Of a stretch of DNA of 52,413 nucleotides, positions 8,101 to 16,917 are shown in pieces. Each line of letters begins with the position of its first letter. Position 1 is the first letter of the stretch. The notes beneath the pieces were generated by a model that saw nothing but the letters and a program-made list of their open reading frames with translations, ran no database searches and was not told where the DNA came from. Position numbers and translations under genes: made by a program. This DNA is from Thermoguttaceae bacterium (lineage in GTDB: Bacteria > Planctomycetota > Planctomycetia > Pirellulales > Thermoguttaceae): NCBI GenBank assembly GCA_017447745.1, contig JAFSMW010000168.1:1-52413 (forward strand), in the 5' to 3' direction.

Positions 8101-10428
8101 GCTTCTGCGTCTGACGCTGAGGAAGTCTGGCTCGTAACAGGCGGAGCGCGCGGCGTTACTGCGGAACTGGCGTACTATCTGGCGAAGAATCGCAAAGTCA
8201 AGCTGTATGTTTTGGGATCTTCCCCGCTGCCCAAAGTTGACCCGGCGTGGAGAACGCTCGACGCTGACGGACTCAAACAGCTCAAGCAGAGCATTGTTCG
8301 CGCTGCGTTGGCGGAAAAGAAAAAGCCGGCGGCGGAATGGTCGAAGGTCGAAAAGGCGTTAGAAATTGACAGAAACCTCCGCCGTTTGGACGCTGCAAAT
8401 ATTCCGTGGACGTACATGGCGTGCGATTTGAGTTCATACGAAAACGCTGCTCAGGCGGTCAAGCAGATTCTCCGTCAGGAAGGACGCATTGCCGGCGTTC
8501 TTCACGGCGCTGGGTTCGAGAAGTCAGCAACGTTCTATAAGAAGGAAGAACGAAACGTTCGCATGACGGCGGACGTCAAAGTCGGTTCGCTGTGGTCGAT
8601 TCTGGAAACGCTCGAAGGAAACCTGCCGGATTACATCGTCATGATGGGGTCGGCGGCTGGTCGCGTTGGCGGAAACGGTCAGACGGACTACGGAATGTCC
8701 AACTACCTCTGCTCAAAAATCCTCAACCGATTCGCTGCACTGCATCCGCAATGCCGCGTTATTACCGCCCACTGGAACGCATGGGACGAAGTCGGAATGT
8801 CCGTCAGACCGGAATCGCTCATCGCGTTCAAGGCGATTGGCATGGCGATGATGCCGGTTAAAGAAGGCTGCGATCACTTCTACAACGAATTGGTTCTCGA
8901 CAAATACCAGCCGGAAATTACGCCGCTGCCGTTCAAACTGTATCAGGACGCGTACTTGAACGAGACGATTCCCGAGAAAGAGGACGTTATGAAAGGCGGT
9001 AACGAAGCGAACGCTGAGAACAAGGATAAATTGGAAGGCGGTAACGGAGCGAACGCAGTGAGCGAAGTTACGCTTCCTCAAACAGAATCGACTGCCCAGC
9101 CAGCGACTGTTACAGATTTTGTCTTCGGTTCCAATGCCGACGCCTACGAACTGCGCCGCAAGCTGGGCGATTCGCAGCCGGCGGTTCCCGTCCTGATGGT
9201 TTGCCGAGACGAACAGCTTACCCGGTTGATGAACAAGGCTCAGATTGAATATCGGTGCAAGACGGTTGAAAAAGCCGCTTTGAAATGGGTTGAAGTCTGC
9301 AAGCGATCCGGCGCGACAAAGGTTGTCGTTCCGACGTGTACGTCTGTTGATCCCATCACTCAGGAGTTTATCGAGTCCGTCAAGGCGATTCTGCCGGTCG
9401 AACAGATTCAAATTCCGTGGACGACCGAGCCGGCTCAGTGCGCTGACATGATTCTGACCGTCCTGCAAGGCGGCAAAGTCGAGATTGAAAAGCAAGAAGA
9501 AAAGCCTGCGTCAACCTCTGATTCCAAACCGTCAAAACCAGCGTTGTTGAGCAACATCTGCTTAATGACGGAAGACGCGATTGAAGCGGAATGTACAATT
9601 GACCCGGTCAGCGACGTCTTTTTACAGCAGCATCAGCTCAAGGGACGTCCCATTCTGCCGATTGTTATGGGATTGGAGCTGGTTGCAGAAACGGCGAACG
9701 TATTGTCTGTCAAACAAGGGCTTGAACCGATGTCGGCGATTACAGACGTCCGAATTGTCCGCGGCGTATCTTGCACTCAAGACGCGCCGTACAGACTGGT
9801 ATGCCGTTTGGAAAGAACCGAAACGCCCAACGTCTGGAACGCGTTGGTTAAAGGAGATTTCTATAACAAAGCCGGCAAGAAGATTAACGAGAATTGCCCG
9901 TACTATCGGTGCAAAGTTACGTTTGGTTCTAACGGAGTCAAACATGACCTCGTTGCCAAACAGGCTGATTTGAGCCAGACCGCCAATTTCACGTATCCGG
10001 TTTTGGGTGAGCGAGACATCTATCACGGTCCGACGCTGCAATGCCTCAAAACGGTTCATTATAATGACGGTTCGTACGCTATAGGCGACATTGTCCCGCA
10101 GGAGAGCAGCGCGGTGTTCGGTACAAAAACGGGAGAAATTGCAACAAATCCCGCAATTATGGACGCGTGTCTGTATACATGTGGTATACTAAATTATATC
10201 GCCATTCAGCATAAAGCCATTCTCGTTCCGGATCAGTTTGAGTCAATTGAATACGGCGCGGGCAAGGTTGTTCCGGGCGAATGCTGCGAATGTTGCTGCC
10301 AGCTGGTTAGAGTAATCGAGCTGCCTGGCGGATACGAACAGAAAATTTTTAATTATACATTATATAACAAACAGGGCGAAGTTATTGTCAACGTATACAA
10401 TTGTCAGGCGACAATTATTCGGGAATAA
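2104..10428 (+). CDS. multidomain PUFA-synthase-like polyketide synthase (KS-CLF-AT-C45-KR-DH)
   Basis: A 2774-aa megasynthase. Domain order by motif: ketosynthase (about 15-480) with Cys232 in DNACSSS, His366 and His405; a second KS-like domain (about 505-860) in which the active-site Cys is replaced (Leu717 in DGGLSSS), as in chain-length factors; an acyltransferase (about 930-1250) with GHSYG at 1020-1024; a region resembling peptidase C45/acyl-CoA:6-APA acyltransferase (about 1300-1700) with a candidate nucleophile Cys1433; a ketoreductase (about 2005-2260) with TGGARG and Tyr2196-x3-Asn2200; and a double-hotdog dehydratase (about 2490-2774) with HQLKGRPILP around His2510 and Asp2687. No ACP is present, so it must use the carrier proteins encoded downstream. 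The KS-CLF pairing and DH type recall PUFA synthases. The embedded C45-like domain is unusual. The linker near 2297-2325 contains two copies of a dispersed in-frame repeat. Confidence 0.85.
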   Translation: MQNNDKARTIDCPFEPLAIIGASCCVPGAFSPEEFWDNLSQGKVFIGAIPDARYSFEVYQSEESGVWGKSYNNIASVLDLLKFNRLYKPRYIKELLEGGVPQDRIPTETGILLTSFTAYNAIKSAGFDPFNMPDVPFSVYTGMVRQSEGVTNYFVREALPLWLQMLHQTSPDLTSQDLDSIHQNIEDDLNKNDEELEPYYHKSSQIYSHYVSRTIQSLFNLNGQGFVFDNACSSSLTAFYLAQRFLALHPEGMALCGGFTMIRRETVNLFSYNKACSGNGSKPFDQQADGIIQGEGCSCLVVRPLSAALKAGNHILGIVRGVGVSCDGKGKGHWAPSAEGQKLAISNAWKDANVDSSESPAYIEAHATSTRLGDATELEAVNGFLRENGFEKPVPITSVKANVGHLCEAAGATSAIKVLQSLRHQVILPQTSFNEPTSKFDWNSSALYVPTELGSWSVVNGKRRLAMVEAFGVGGLNAAVVVEGPETAELTNRQISHVPARPKAIAVVGIGCLAPKAFNVTEFRNRVKQGESVKTFAPTDRGDLFLTLSDVEELTRRGVKAGFISDYHYNWKRHNIPPKQVAQGHALWYWFLDAVDQAIDDAGMPQNIKEANASPERWDRTKTAIVASSKTGTDYWSSMNASAVYYEVERSIRESLERSGYDVETINAVCERFKKNVVEKFNNGEDVSGGVTYSTYGSKIAKSYDIKGPVISLDGGLSSSLTGLATAYDLLQDTRIDCVLCVSGDRSQGASLRAMLHNQNASITPPAEGAVAFVLKRADDALASGDKIYAIIPQIEVESSNVHIQDALNNTSKTTMRSSVSSEVNDIDEPIVKTFGDFGPAKGMMALANVLLDIQEKKPVASAAWQIQHKDSEGITITMDIENVASYRERGEKRGDARNDVTPVVETSADKRESTAATLASSRPLRKPGNRVAFLFAGQGAQYPNMMSGMTELPGAKEIIEELDDFLTTVGLPNFQTVLQTEGTKLGKDTFRTQLSLLIADTFIYRLYLSQCVRPDVVMGHSYGEYPAMAAAGVWHFQAAALATEIRCQAIENALAEFTAKRTRTAMLSTNASEDQIEEGMATIPDAATTIFVSNRNAPTQTIIAGTYDSIKKMEAYLLSCQRLALILPVPAAFHSPLMAGVCKPFAEGLKPFTFDLPTGLLLSSVTSAFESDPDVFRNNLVEQMTKPVDFISMIRKAYNVGCRHFVEIGPKKILTNLAKQILSDCSDVKFYISDNSKGGDPEKFMEICRQLGSLQDVQSEENEVVNVPLPPVDIVKQEVAVQTQKPTPTEGTQIAPHASLQTSRYSISICRQKGMPYEMGLQYGKQYAQELRAMVRRYVDVVGMAAEKLLPPVPAMDEESLVTRFGKDGLEEMRGMADGAGIPLEVLVRHNVSVYPTQDTTEQKKLYNAGKTVHTSSTIMNSHSFERIASGCVQFAGTTPNGAFIHGCNIDLPFKRIVPDSIQVQVQVRQPDNRISHCFVGVTGLLGTIGGINSRGLCVTSCTLLDYPTPFQHTPKATEHSALVERILSECSSIEQALQLIYKNGAIGGWTIGLTENGAGAIAQVEYCDKMVVHRDAMDFLAQANHSQLLRSQYPDRGVEVPEHSKIREARLRQILTNDGSEQSMAVDALTAFAALRDVKLPNQSEMPLPGAFRTINMLHRVDNVCSWMFNHTAQTLMVASTPDVYVSEDDKALWNEIPIRELLPDFDVRVVKQEVTKQVEPKPSVQSNASAVQNFSVAEISQFTPAQFYDRIKQSTSEIEKSVTARYIECLVEAPALPEASALTGRTLIIGSEKNPVAMELVRQLKPISSDVVVFDLCDNNAGKSEETIVAEIDALWKQSPIYNVFVVPSWDNETSYRFTQSDWMHMENTTLLPLYLTLRQIYRCANAQKEVGKLRLAAGVRLGGDGGYAGYSDRVEGGAIAGLVHNLHVENLATFGANTCFKAVDFSLKASPEFVAKSLIKELAHFESHSDICYQSEKRYILTLAPEIVSASSIKAASASDAEEVWLVTGGARGVTAELAYYLAKNRKVKLYVLGSSPLPKVDPAWRTLDADGLKQLKQSIVRAALAEKKKPAAEWSKVEKALEIDRNLRRLDAANIPWTYMACDLSSYENAAQAVKQILRQEGRIAGVLHGAGFEKSATFYKKEERNVRMTADVKVGSLWSILETLEGNLPDYIVMMGSAAGRVGGNGQTDYGMSNYLCSKILNRFAALHPQCRVITAHWNAWDEVGMSVRPESLIAFKAIGMAMMPVKEGCDHFYNELVLDKYQPEITPLPFKLYQDAYLNETIPEKEDVMKGGNEANAENKDKLEGGNGANAVSEVTLPQTESTAQPATVTDFVFGSNADAYELRRKLGDSQPAVPVLMVCRDEQLTRLMNKAQIEYRCKTVEKAALKWVEVCKRSGATKVVVPTCTSVDPITQEFIESVKAILPVEQIQIPWTTEPAQCADMILTVLQGGKVEIEKQEEKPASTSDSKPSKPALLSNICLMTEDAIEAECTIDPVSDVFLQQHQLKGRPILPIVMGLELVAETANVLSVKQGLEPMSAITDVRIVRGVSCTQDAPYRLVCRLERTETPNVWNALVKGDFYNKAGKKINENCPYYRCKVTFGSNGVKHDLVAKQADLSQTANFTYPVLGERDIYHGPTLQCLKTVHYNDGSYAIGDIVPQESSAVFGTKTGEIATNPAIMDACLYTCGILNYIAIQHKAILVPDQFESIEYGAGKVVPGECCECCCQLVRVIELPGGYEQKIFNYTLYNKQGEVIVNVYNCQATIIRE
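9031..9078 (+). repeat. 48-bp dispersed in-frame repeat, copy in the synthase linker
   Basis: One of four good copies of a 48-bp element (16 codons) starting TTGGAAGGCGGTAACG and ending TACGCTTCCT. Here it encodes residues 2310-2325 of the large synthase, in the linker between KR and DH. A partial copy lies just upstream at 8991-9018. The element is weakly self-complementary at its ends. Confidence 0.75.
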
Positions 10429-10484
10429 TTTCGAAAAGAATATTGTAAAATACATTTAACCACTAACCAATAAACAGTATCAAA

Positions 10485-11246
10485 ATGGGTAGATTAGACG
10501 GAAGAGTAGCGTTAGTAACTGGCGCGTCGCGAGGCATCGGGCGCGGAACGGCGCTCCGCCTTGCTGAAGAAGGCGCTGACATTGTTATTAATTATGCGTC
10601 CTCGCGATCCAATGCAGAGTCGATTGCTCAGCAGATTGCCGATCTGGGTCGCAACGTGTACGTCGTCAAGGCGGACGTGAGCCAGAAAGACGACATTGAT
10701 TCCATGATTGATTTCATTCGCCGTGAAATTGGTCAGCTTGACATCATCGTGTCCAACGCCGCGACGGGCGGTTTTCGTCCGCTGATGAAAGCCAGTCTCA
10801 ACAATTTCCGGGCGGCGTTTGAAACCAACACGCTCCCGATGATTCTGCTGGTTCAGGCGGCGCGCGATTTGCTGGAGAATTCCAAATGGCGCGGAAAAGT
10901 CGTTGGCATTTCCAGCCATGGGGCGCACAAAGCGTTGGAACAGTATGGCTTGATCGGAGCGTCCAAGGCGGCGTTGGAGGCGATTGTTCGTCATCTGGCG
11001 CGCGAGCTGGGCGAAAAGATCAACTTTAACATCGTCAAGGCGGGGTTGGTCGACACGGACTCTGGACGCCGCTTGCCGCATTCTGACTTGATGTTCCAGG
11101 AAGCGCCGAAACACGCCTGCGTCGGGAACCGGCTTGTTACGCCGCGCGACGTCGCAAACGCGATTGTTTTCCTCACATCGGAGGAAAGCGACATGGTTCA
11201 GGGCGCTGTTCTGCTGGTCGACGGCGGCGCAGACATAAGAGCGTAA
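10485..11246 (+). CDS. SDR-family enoyl-ACP reductase-like protein (FabL type)
   Basis: A 253-aa short-chain dehydrogenase. The N-terminal TGASRGIG binds NAD(P)H. The catalytic Tyr154 and Lys161 are six residues apart (YX6K), which is typical of enoyl reductases such as FabI and FabL, whereas ketoreductases have YX3K. The sequence around it (SSHGAH, then [10 protein letters not shown]) also resembles FabL. The likely role is reduction of the trans-2-enoyl thioester made by the DH of the preceding synthase, which itself shows no ER domain. It starts 57 bp after the synthase and is co-directional with it. A FabG-like role remains possible. Confidence 0.7.
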   Translation: MGRLDGRVALVTGASRGIGRGTALRLAEEGADIVINYASSRSNAESIAQQIADLGRNVYVVKADVSQKDDIDSMIDFIRREIGQLDIIVSNAATGGFRPLMKASLNNFRAAFETNTLPMILLVQAARDLLENSKWRGKVVGISSHGAHKALEQYGLIGASKAALEAIVRHLARELGEKINFNIVKAGLVDTDSGRRLPHSDLMFQEAPKHACVGNRLVTPRDVANAIVFLTSEESDMVQGAVLLVDGGADIRA

Positions 11247-11315
11247 AAGAACATTGAATAACACAGATTTGTTCAGATTGCAACATAAACGGTAACTCAT
11301 AACTCGCAATAATAT

Positions 11316-12785
11316 ATGAAGTACATTGCATTGACAGGGGCGACAGGGCTTTTGGGGTCGTATTTGCTTAAAGACCTGCTTCGCCGCGACATTCCCGTTT
11401 TGACTTTGATTCGTTCCAGCCGCCGCGAAAGCGCCAAGCAGCGAATTGAAGGGATTCTGCGTCGTTTTGAAGCTCAGCTTGGGCGAGCGCTGCCGCGTCC
11501 GGTGATTATGGAATCCGACTTGCACAAGCCGGAACTGGGGCTCAACAAAGCTCAGATTCACTGGATTTCCCAGCATGTAGAGTCCATTCTGCATAACGCC
11601 GCCAGTTTGACGTTTGTAGCGGACGAAAGCGGCGAGCCGTACGCGTCCAACGTCAAGGGAATGCAGCACGTCTTGCAGCTGTGTCAAAGCGCCAACATTC
11701 GAAAATTTTATCACGTTTCGACCTGTTACGTCTGCGGACTTCGACAGGGCGTCGTTTTGGAATCCGAACTGGACGAAGGACAGGAATTTGGCAATGATTA
11801 CGAAAAGAGCAAGGTCGAAGCGGAGAAGATGGTTCGCTCCTGCCGGTTTATCGATTCCCTGACCGTTTTCCGTCCGGCGATTATTGTTGGAGACCGTCAC
11901 ACCGGTTACACGCCGACGTTCCACGGCTTTTACGCTCCGATTAAAATCGTTCTTCCGTTCGCTGACCCGGTAAAGACGACAGACAACGACTTCGCCCGAT
12001 ACAGCGAAGTGCTGGGCATGAAGCTGTCCGACCGAAAGAACTTTGTCCCGGTTGACTGGATTTCTCAGGTCATGACTCACGTCATTGCCCATCCGGAACA
12101 TCACGACAAAACCTATCATCTCTCCGCCGCCAACCGCGTCAAAATTGAAGAGATGGGCAAGGTTATTATCGAGGGAATCAAAAAATACGTCAAACGCGAC
12201 TCCGCACATCCTGGCATAACCGCCGATTTCGACCAGATTTTACAGACGTTCTCCGGACAGATGGGCGTCTATAAAGCGTACTGGAAAGACGATCCGGAAT
12301 TCGATATGACCAACACAATTCAGGCGGCTCCGCATTTGCCGCCGCCGATGATGACCCACGATTTGCTTCTGACTCTGGTTCGTTACGCCATGCAGAGTAA
12401 CTGCGGCTGGCCGCTTCCCAAACCGACCGTGTTGGAAAACGACGTTCAGGCGATTTTTGACGCGTCTGATAAATCAAAAGAAAAGCCGGAATCGGGCTTG
12501 GCTACGCCGCCGTCCGAGGGCTTTTCATTCTCGCTTCGCGTTACAGGACGGGGCGGGGGAGACTGGACGGTCTGTTACAATTGCGGTCGAATCGAGACGT
12601 ATCAGGGGCTTTCCAGTTCAAACGATTCGCCCTTGATGACAATGAACGCGGCGACGTTCCACGGGTTGGACGCCTGTTCAGATTCCGATCTGTTCTGGAA
12701 CGTCAGCTGGGAAAACGCTTCGCTTGACGCCAAAGGAAAAGCTCTGCAGCTGTTAAAAGCTGTCAGGTCGAGCGCTGAAAATTGA
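11316..12785 (+). CDS. NAD(P)-dependent thioester reductase-like protein
   Basis: A 489-aa extended SDR. TGATGLLG at 7-14 is the cofactor loop, and Tyr162-x3-Lys166 (YEKSK) the catalytic pair. It resembles the terminal reductase domains of carboxylic acid reductases and NRPS/PKS thioester reductases, which release an acyl chain from a carrier as an aldehyde or alcohol. The last 90 residues or so form a separate small domain, resembling a sterol-carrier-like fold only loosely, and I do not assign it. Because a LuxE-LuxC fusion is also present, the cluster has two candidate acyl-thioester reductases. Which one releases the product cannot be told from sequence. Confidence 0.7.
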   Translation: MKYIALTGATGLLGSYLLKDLLRRDIPVLTLIRSSRRESAKQRIEGILRRFEAQLGRALPRPVIMESDLHKPELGLNKAQIHWISQHVESILHNAASLTFVADESGEPYASNVKGMQHVLQLCQSANIRKFYHVSTCYVCGLRQGVVLESELDEGQEFGNDYEKSKVEAEKMVRSCRFIDSLTVFRPAIIVGDRHTGYTPTFHGFYAPIKIVLPFADPVKTTDNDFARYSEVLGMKLSDRKNFVPVDWISQVMTHVIAHPEHHDKTYHLSAANRVKIEEMGKVIIEGIKKYVKRDSAHPGITADFDQILQTFSGQMGVYKAYWKDDPEFDMTNTIQAAPHLPPPMMTHDLLLTLVRYAMQSNCGWPLPKPTVLENDVQAIFDASDKSKEKPESGLATPPSEGFSFSLRVTGRGGGDWTVCYNCGRIETYQGLSSSNDSPLMTMNAATFHGLDACSDSDLFWNVSWENASLDAKGKALQLLKAVRSSAEN

Positions 12786-12860
12786 GAGCGTTACAGATTT
12801 TCAGAGGTTTTGACCCACTTGTTCAATCCCGGTTATCCATTAAATGTAGCAATTAAAACA

Positions 12861-15659
12861 ATGACGTTATCGAAAATAGCAATAGTTGGAATAGCGTGTC
12901 GACTCCCCGGGGCGCCGAACGTAGATGAATTCTGGAAGATGGTCTGCGATGGCCGCACTGCCATCGGTCCCGTTCCGGAATCGCGGTTGAATCGCAAGCT
13001 GTTTTACGACCCAAAAAAGGGCGTCAGAAACAAAACGTACACCGATCTGGCGGCGATTATTGACTATCCCGCCGTTGACCGAACTCGAACGCCGTTGCCG
13101 CCAAACGCTGAGCAGATTTACGACCGCGTTCCGCTGACGCTGTGCGCTTCCGTTGCAGACGCGTGCCGAAACGCGGGCTGGGATCCATTCAACTTCCCGA
13201 TTCGCAACGCCGGCGTTTACTTCGGAACAACCCGTCCCGGCGACCGCTCTGAGGTTATTGGGCTTCGCACCTACTGCCCGGAAGCGTTGTACGAACTGGG
13301 GCGCGTTGATTCGTTCAAATCTGAATTGGAAGAAACCCAGCGTGACGAAATTCTTTCTGAATTAAAGTCTGAATTCGTTCGCGATTTGGCAGCCAGCCAG
13401 TACAATATTACCGATGACATGGAATCGCCGCGGGCGTCTGACGCTGGCGAGCTGATTTCCAGAGCGTTTAATCTCAACGGACCGTATATGGTGTTCAATT
13501 CCGCCTGCGCGTCGTCGCTGCATGCGTTGTCTCAGGCGGTTATGGCTCTGCAGGAACACAAAATCGACGCTGCCATCGCCGGCGGAGCAAGCTATTTCCA
13601 TTCCGATACGCTCGTTCTGTTTGCGTCGTCTCAATCCATGACGACAAACCGTTCCTGTCCGTTTGACGAAGACGCTGACGGCATGGTCGTAGGGGAAGGC
13701 AACGTCGTCTTTATCCTCAAACGTCTGGAAGACGCTATTCGTGACAAGGACGACATCAAAGCCGTTATTGCCGGGTACGGAATCGCTTCTGACGGCAAAG
13801 GCAAGAGCCTTTGGGCTCCGAGAAAAGAAGGACAGATTGAGGCGATGCGCCGGGCGTACGCTTCCGGGCTTGATCCGGCTGAGATTGACTATATCGAAGG
13901 GCACGCAACGTCTACTGCGTTGGGCGACGCGACAGAAATGGAAGCTCTGACGGCTGTCTTCGGCGCTTGCCATCCAGACAAAAAGATTCCCATTGGTTCG
14001 TCCAAAGGAAACGTCGGTCACACGTTGGAATCAGCCGGCGCGACGGGCGTTCTCAAAGCGGTTCTGGTTCTGATGAACAAATACTGTCCACCGGTTGCCG
14101 GGTTGAAAAAGCTCAGTTCCAAGATTCCGTGGGATAAAGTCCCGGTTGCTGCGTCGAACGAAGGGCATCCGCTGGAAAAGATTTCTGAGGGCGATCGCCC
14201 CATGCGCGTTGGCGTCAACTCGTTCGGCATCGGCGGTCTGGACGTCCATCTGGTCATTGAAGAATGGACTGGAAAAGCCGCGTCCGTTCCTGTATCAGCG
14301 TCCAGCGCTTCTCAAAATTCTGAACCGATTGCCGTCGTTGGCGTCGGCTGCATTTATCCGGACGCCTACAATATGACGGACTTTGCATCTCTGATATCCG
14401 GGGGAAATAACGCGATTAAACTCATCCCGGAAAGCCGCTGGAATTACCTCCAGATTCTCGAACGGCGCGAAGTTGAGTCGGAATACCCGGTCGGTCAGCC
14501 GGAGGCGGGGGTTATCGACAAATACGTTTACGACTGGAAAAAGAACAAGATTCCGCCCAAGCAGGTTGCCAACGCCAGCCCGTTACAGTTTATGGCTCTG
14601 GACGCGGTCAACGAAGCGTTGGCAGACGCCGGTTTTGACTTCTCCGACGAAAGCCGACGCCGCGCCGGCGTTGTTGTCGGAACGACTTTTGGCGGCTGGT
14701 TTGCCGACCAGATGAACCTGATTCTGTGGCTGCCGCTGATGGAGGAATGTCTCCGCAAAGAACTGCGCGCCCGCAGCGTGGACGCCGCGAAAATCGAAAA
14801 GATTATCGACGATTTCTCCAACGCGATGCATAAGAAAATGCCGGCTCTGCTCGACGAGACGGGGTCGTTTACTCCCAGCGCGCTGTCGTCCAGAATTACG
14901 AAGTCCCTTGACCTTCACGGCGGCGCCGTTGCTCTGGAAGGCGGATTTGCAACAACCGGAATGGCTCTCAACTGCTGTATCGACCAGCTTCGCGTTGGTA
15001 TGAACGACGTGATGATCTGCATTTGCGGTCAGCAGGATTTCGGTCCGGTCGGAATTGACGAGGCAATGTCCAAAGGCGTTTGGGCGAAAGATGGACGCGT
15101 GTCGCCCTTTGACGCCAAAGCGAACGGTTACGTTCATGGCGAAGGCGTTGGCGTCCTGGTTCTTATGCGGTACGACGAAGCTGTCAAACAGGGTCGTAAG
15201 ATTCACGCGATTATCGAAGACGTGGGCGTTGGCTCCGGTAACTCTGTTACAGACAACGTCTTATTGGCGATGGAACGCGCCGGCGTCAAAGCTGGAAACA
15301 TGCCGTCGTTTATCGAAGGAGACTTTAACGGCGTTGCGGAAAAGGACGCAGCTGTCGTCGAGGCTATTAGCGTCGCCGCCCGACAGTTTGCCGACGAAGC
15401 TAAAACGACGCTTGGTTCTGTTGTCAACCAGATTGGCTATTTGCCCCTTGCGGAAGGCGCTGCATCCATTTTGGCGGCTATCGAAAGTCTGAAAAAGGGC
15501 AAATGGAGCAAGTCGCCATGCTTGACTCAACCGGCTCTGTACTACACCCGATATAACAATATCGAGGTTCCGAAAGATGAAAAATCCATGTCGAACGACG
15601 CTGTCGTGGGCGTCTGTTCCGGCGACAATATTTGCAGTTTCGTAAGACTACATAAATAA
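12861..15659 (+). CDS. KS-CLF didomain ketosynthase
   Basis: A 932-aa protein starting at the ATG at 12861. An upstream TTG at 12810 extends the frame but adds residues without KS similarity. The first half is an intact ketosynthase: Cys216 in NSACASS, His348 in EGHATS and His387 in NVGHTLES. The second half (about 490-870) repeats the KS fold but lacks the Cys (EGGFATTG), so it is a chain-length-factor-like partner. It is the second KS-CLF pair in the cluster. Two such pairs suggest two condensation phases or two chain-length checkpoints. It ends 15 bp before the triple-ACP gene, so the two are probably co-translated. Confidence 0.85.
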   Translation: MTLSKIAIVGIACRLPGAPNVDEFWKMVCDGRTAIGPVPESRLNRKLFYDPKKGVRNKTYTDLAAIIDYPAVDRTRTPLPPNAEQIYDRVPLTLCASVADACRNAGWDPFNFPIRNAGVYFGTTRPGDRSEVIGLRTYCPEALYELGRVDSFKSELEETQRDEILSELKSEFVRDLAASQYNITDDMESPRASDAGELISRAFNLNGPYMVFNSACASSLHALSQAVMALQEHKIDAAIAGGASYFHSDTLVLFASSQSMTTNRSCPFDEDADGMVVGEGNVVFILKRLEDAIRDKDDIKAVIAGYGIASDGKGKSLWAPRKEGQIEAMRRAYASGLDPAEIDYIEGHATSTALGDATEMEALTAVFGACHPDKKIPIGSSKGNVGHTLESAGATGVLKAVLVLMNKYCPPVAGLKKLSSKIPWDKVPVAASNEGHPLEKISEGDRPMRVGVNSFGIGGLDVHLVIEEWTGKAASVPVSASSASQNSEPIAVVGVGCIYPDAYNMTDFASLISGGNNAIKLIPESRWNYLQILERREVESEYPVGQPEAGVIDKYVYDWKKNKIPPKQVANASPLQFMALDAVNEALADAGFDFSDESRRRAGVVVGTTFGGWFADQMNLILWLPLMEECLRKELRARSVDAAKIEKIIDDFSNAMHKKMPALLDETGSFTPSALSSRITKSLDLHGGAVALEGGFATTGMALNCCIDQLRVGMNDVMICICGQQDFGPVGIDEAMSKGVWAKDGRVSPFDAKANGYVHGEGVGVLVLMRYDEAVKQGRKIHAIIEDVGVGSGNSVTDNVLLAMERAGVKAGNMPSFIEGDFNGVAEKDAAVVEAISVAARQFADEAKTTLGSVVNQIGYLPLAEGAASILAAIESLKKGKWSKSPCLTQPALYYTRYNNIEVPKDEKSMSNDAVVGVCSGDNICSFVRLHK

Positions 15660-15673
15660 ATTTGGAGAGAATT

Positions 15674-16906
15674 ATGAGTAAAGGTCGAATTGTTTTCTTT
15701 GACGCTACAGAAGTTCGTCGAGAAAAAATGCGTAACGCGGCTATGGGCGTTCATGCTCCCAAAGCCGTCAATCCTGACGTTGAATTTGTTGACAGAAACG
15801 TTACACCCCCGATAGTCGAGACAGCCCCGACACCGGAAGTCAAAGTCGAAAAGCCGGAAGTGATTATCGAGAAACCGGCGCCCGCCGCCCCTGCAATCGC
15901 CGTTTCCAAGGAAGAACTTGAAGGCGCCTTGATTGCGTTTGTTGTCGAGCAGACAGGCTATCCGGAAGACATGGTTGAGATGGACGCCGACCTCGAAGGC
16001 GACCTGGGTATCGACAGCATCAAAAAGGCGCAGCTGATGGGCGAACTGAACGAGAAGTATCATTTTGTTGACGTCTCCGCCCCGGCTGACAACGATATGT
16101 CTCTGGACGATTTCCCGACTCTTGGCTCGATTCGCGATTATCTGCTCAGCAAGGCGGGAGGAAGTGGATTGGAAGGTGGTAACGTAACGACCAGCGAGAG
16201 TGAAGTTACGCTTCCTGAAAGTGAACCAACCCCTGCTCTTTCGCCCGCCCCTGCGTCTAAACCGACAGCCGCCGCTCCGTCAATTTCCATTTCCAAAGAA
16301 GAACTGGAAGCCGCTCTGGTTTCTTTTGTTGTTGAGCAGACGGGCTATCCGGAAGAGATGGTTGAAATGGACGCCGACCTCGAGGGCGACCTGGGTATCG
16401 ACAGCATCAAAAAGGCGCAGCTGATGGGCGAACTGAACGAGAAGTATCATTTCGTCGACGTCTCCGCTCCGGCTGACAACGATATGTCTCTGGACGATTT
16501 CCCGACGCTCGCATCGATTCGCGATTACCTGCTCAGCAAGGCGAGCGGAAGTGGATTGGAAGACGGTAACGAAACGACCAGCGGGAGTGAAGCTACGCTT
16601 CCTGAATCTGAATCCGTGCCCGCTCCGGCGTCTGCGCCAAAAGCTTCCGTCCAAAATCCTGCATTCAAAGAGGAACTTTCCGCATTCCTGATTAACTTCG
16701 TTGTCGAACAGACGGGATATCCGGAAGAGATGGTTGATATGGACGTCGATTTGGAAGGCGATTTGGGAATCGACAGCATTAAAAAGGCTCAGCTTTTCGG
16801 CGAACTGTCGGAAAAGTATGAACTCGTTCCGCTTGGGGACATGTCGCTGGACGACTTCAAAACGTTGCGTGACATTTACAATGCGATTCTTCAATGCGCT
16901 CGATAA
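15674..16906 (+). CDS. triple acyl carrier protein
   Basis: A 410-aa protein with three tandem ACP domains. Each has LEGDLGIDSIKKAQL, with the phosphopantetheine Ser at 115, 244 and 368. The GIDSIKK version of the motif and the tandem arrangement match PUFA-synthase ACP arrays. The ATG at 15674 is preceded by GGAGAG at 15664-15669, one of the few clear ribosome binding sites here, which decides against the TTG at 15662. ACP1 and ACP2 are nearly identical in sequence and ACP3 is more divergent, indicating recent duplication. The linkers are rich in Pro and Ala and contain the 48-bp dispersed repeat at residues 166-181 and 295-310. No phosphopantetheinyl transferase gene is in the window. Confidence 0.92.
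   Translation: MSKGRIVFFDATEVRREKMRNAAMGVHAPKAVNPDVEFVDRNVTPPIVETAPTPEVKVEKPEVIIEKPAPAAPAIAVSKEELEGALIAFVVEQTGYPEDMVEMDADLEGDLGIDSIKKAQLMGELNEKYHFVDVSAPADNDMSLDDFPTLGSIRDYLLSKAGGSGLEGGNVTTSESEVTLPESEPTPALSPAPASKPTAAAPSISISKEELEAALVSFVVEQTGYPEEMVEMDADLEGDLGIDSIKKAQLMGELNEKYHFVDVSAPADNDMSLDDFPTLASIRDYLLSKASGSGLEDGNETTSGSEATLPESESVPAPASAPKASVQNPAFKEELSAFLINFVVEQTGYPEEMVDMDVDLEGDLGIDSIKKAQLFGELSEKYELVPLGDMSLDDFKTLRDIYNAILQCAR
16169..16216 (+). repeat. 48-bp dispersed in-frame repeat, ACP1-ACP2 linker
   Basis: A copy of the 48-bp element encoding residues 166-181 of the triple-ACP protein, in the same phase as the synthase copy (begins with the Leu codon TTG). Confidence 0.75.
16556..16603 (+). 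repeat. 48-bp dispersed in-frame repeat, ACP2-ACP3 linker
   Basis: A copy of the 48-bp element encoding residues 295-310 of the triple-ACP protein, in the same phase. It may have spread with the ACP duplication, since its flanks also match those of the preceding copy. Confidence 0.75.
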
Positions 16907-16917
16907 TTGATTGACCT

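Noticed and set aside
10512..12209. 565-aa minus-strand open frame opposite the reductase genes
   Set aside because: It is antisense to two well-supported SDR genes, has a biased composition typical of a shadow frame, and shows no recognisable domain.
12810..12860. TTG start extending the second KS-CLF protein
   Set aside because: The added 17 residues have no ketosynthase similarity, and the ATG at 12861 directly precedes the conserved KS N-terminus.
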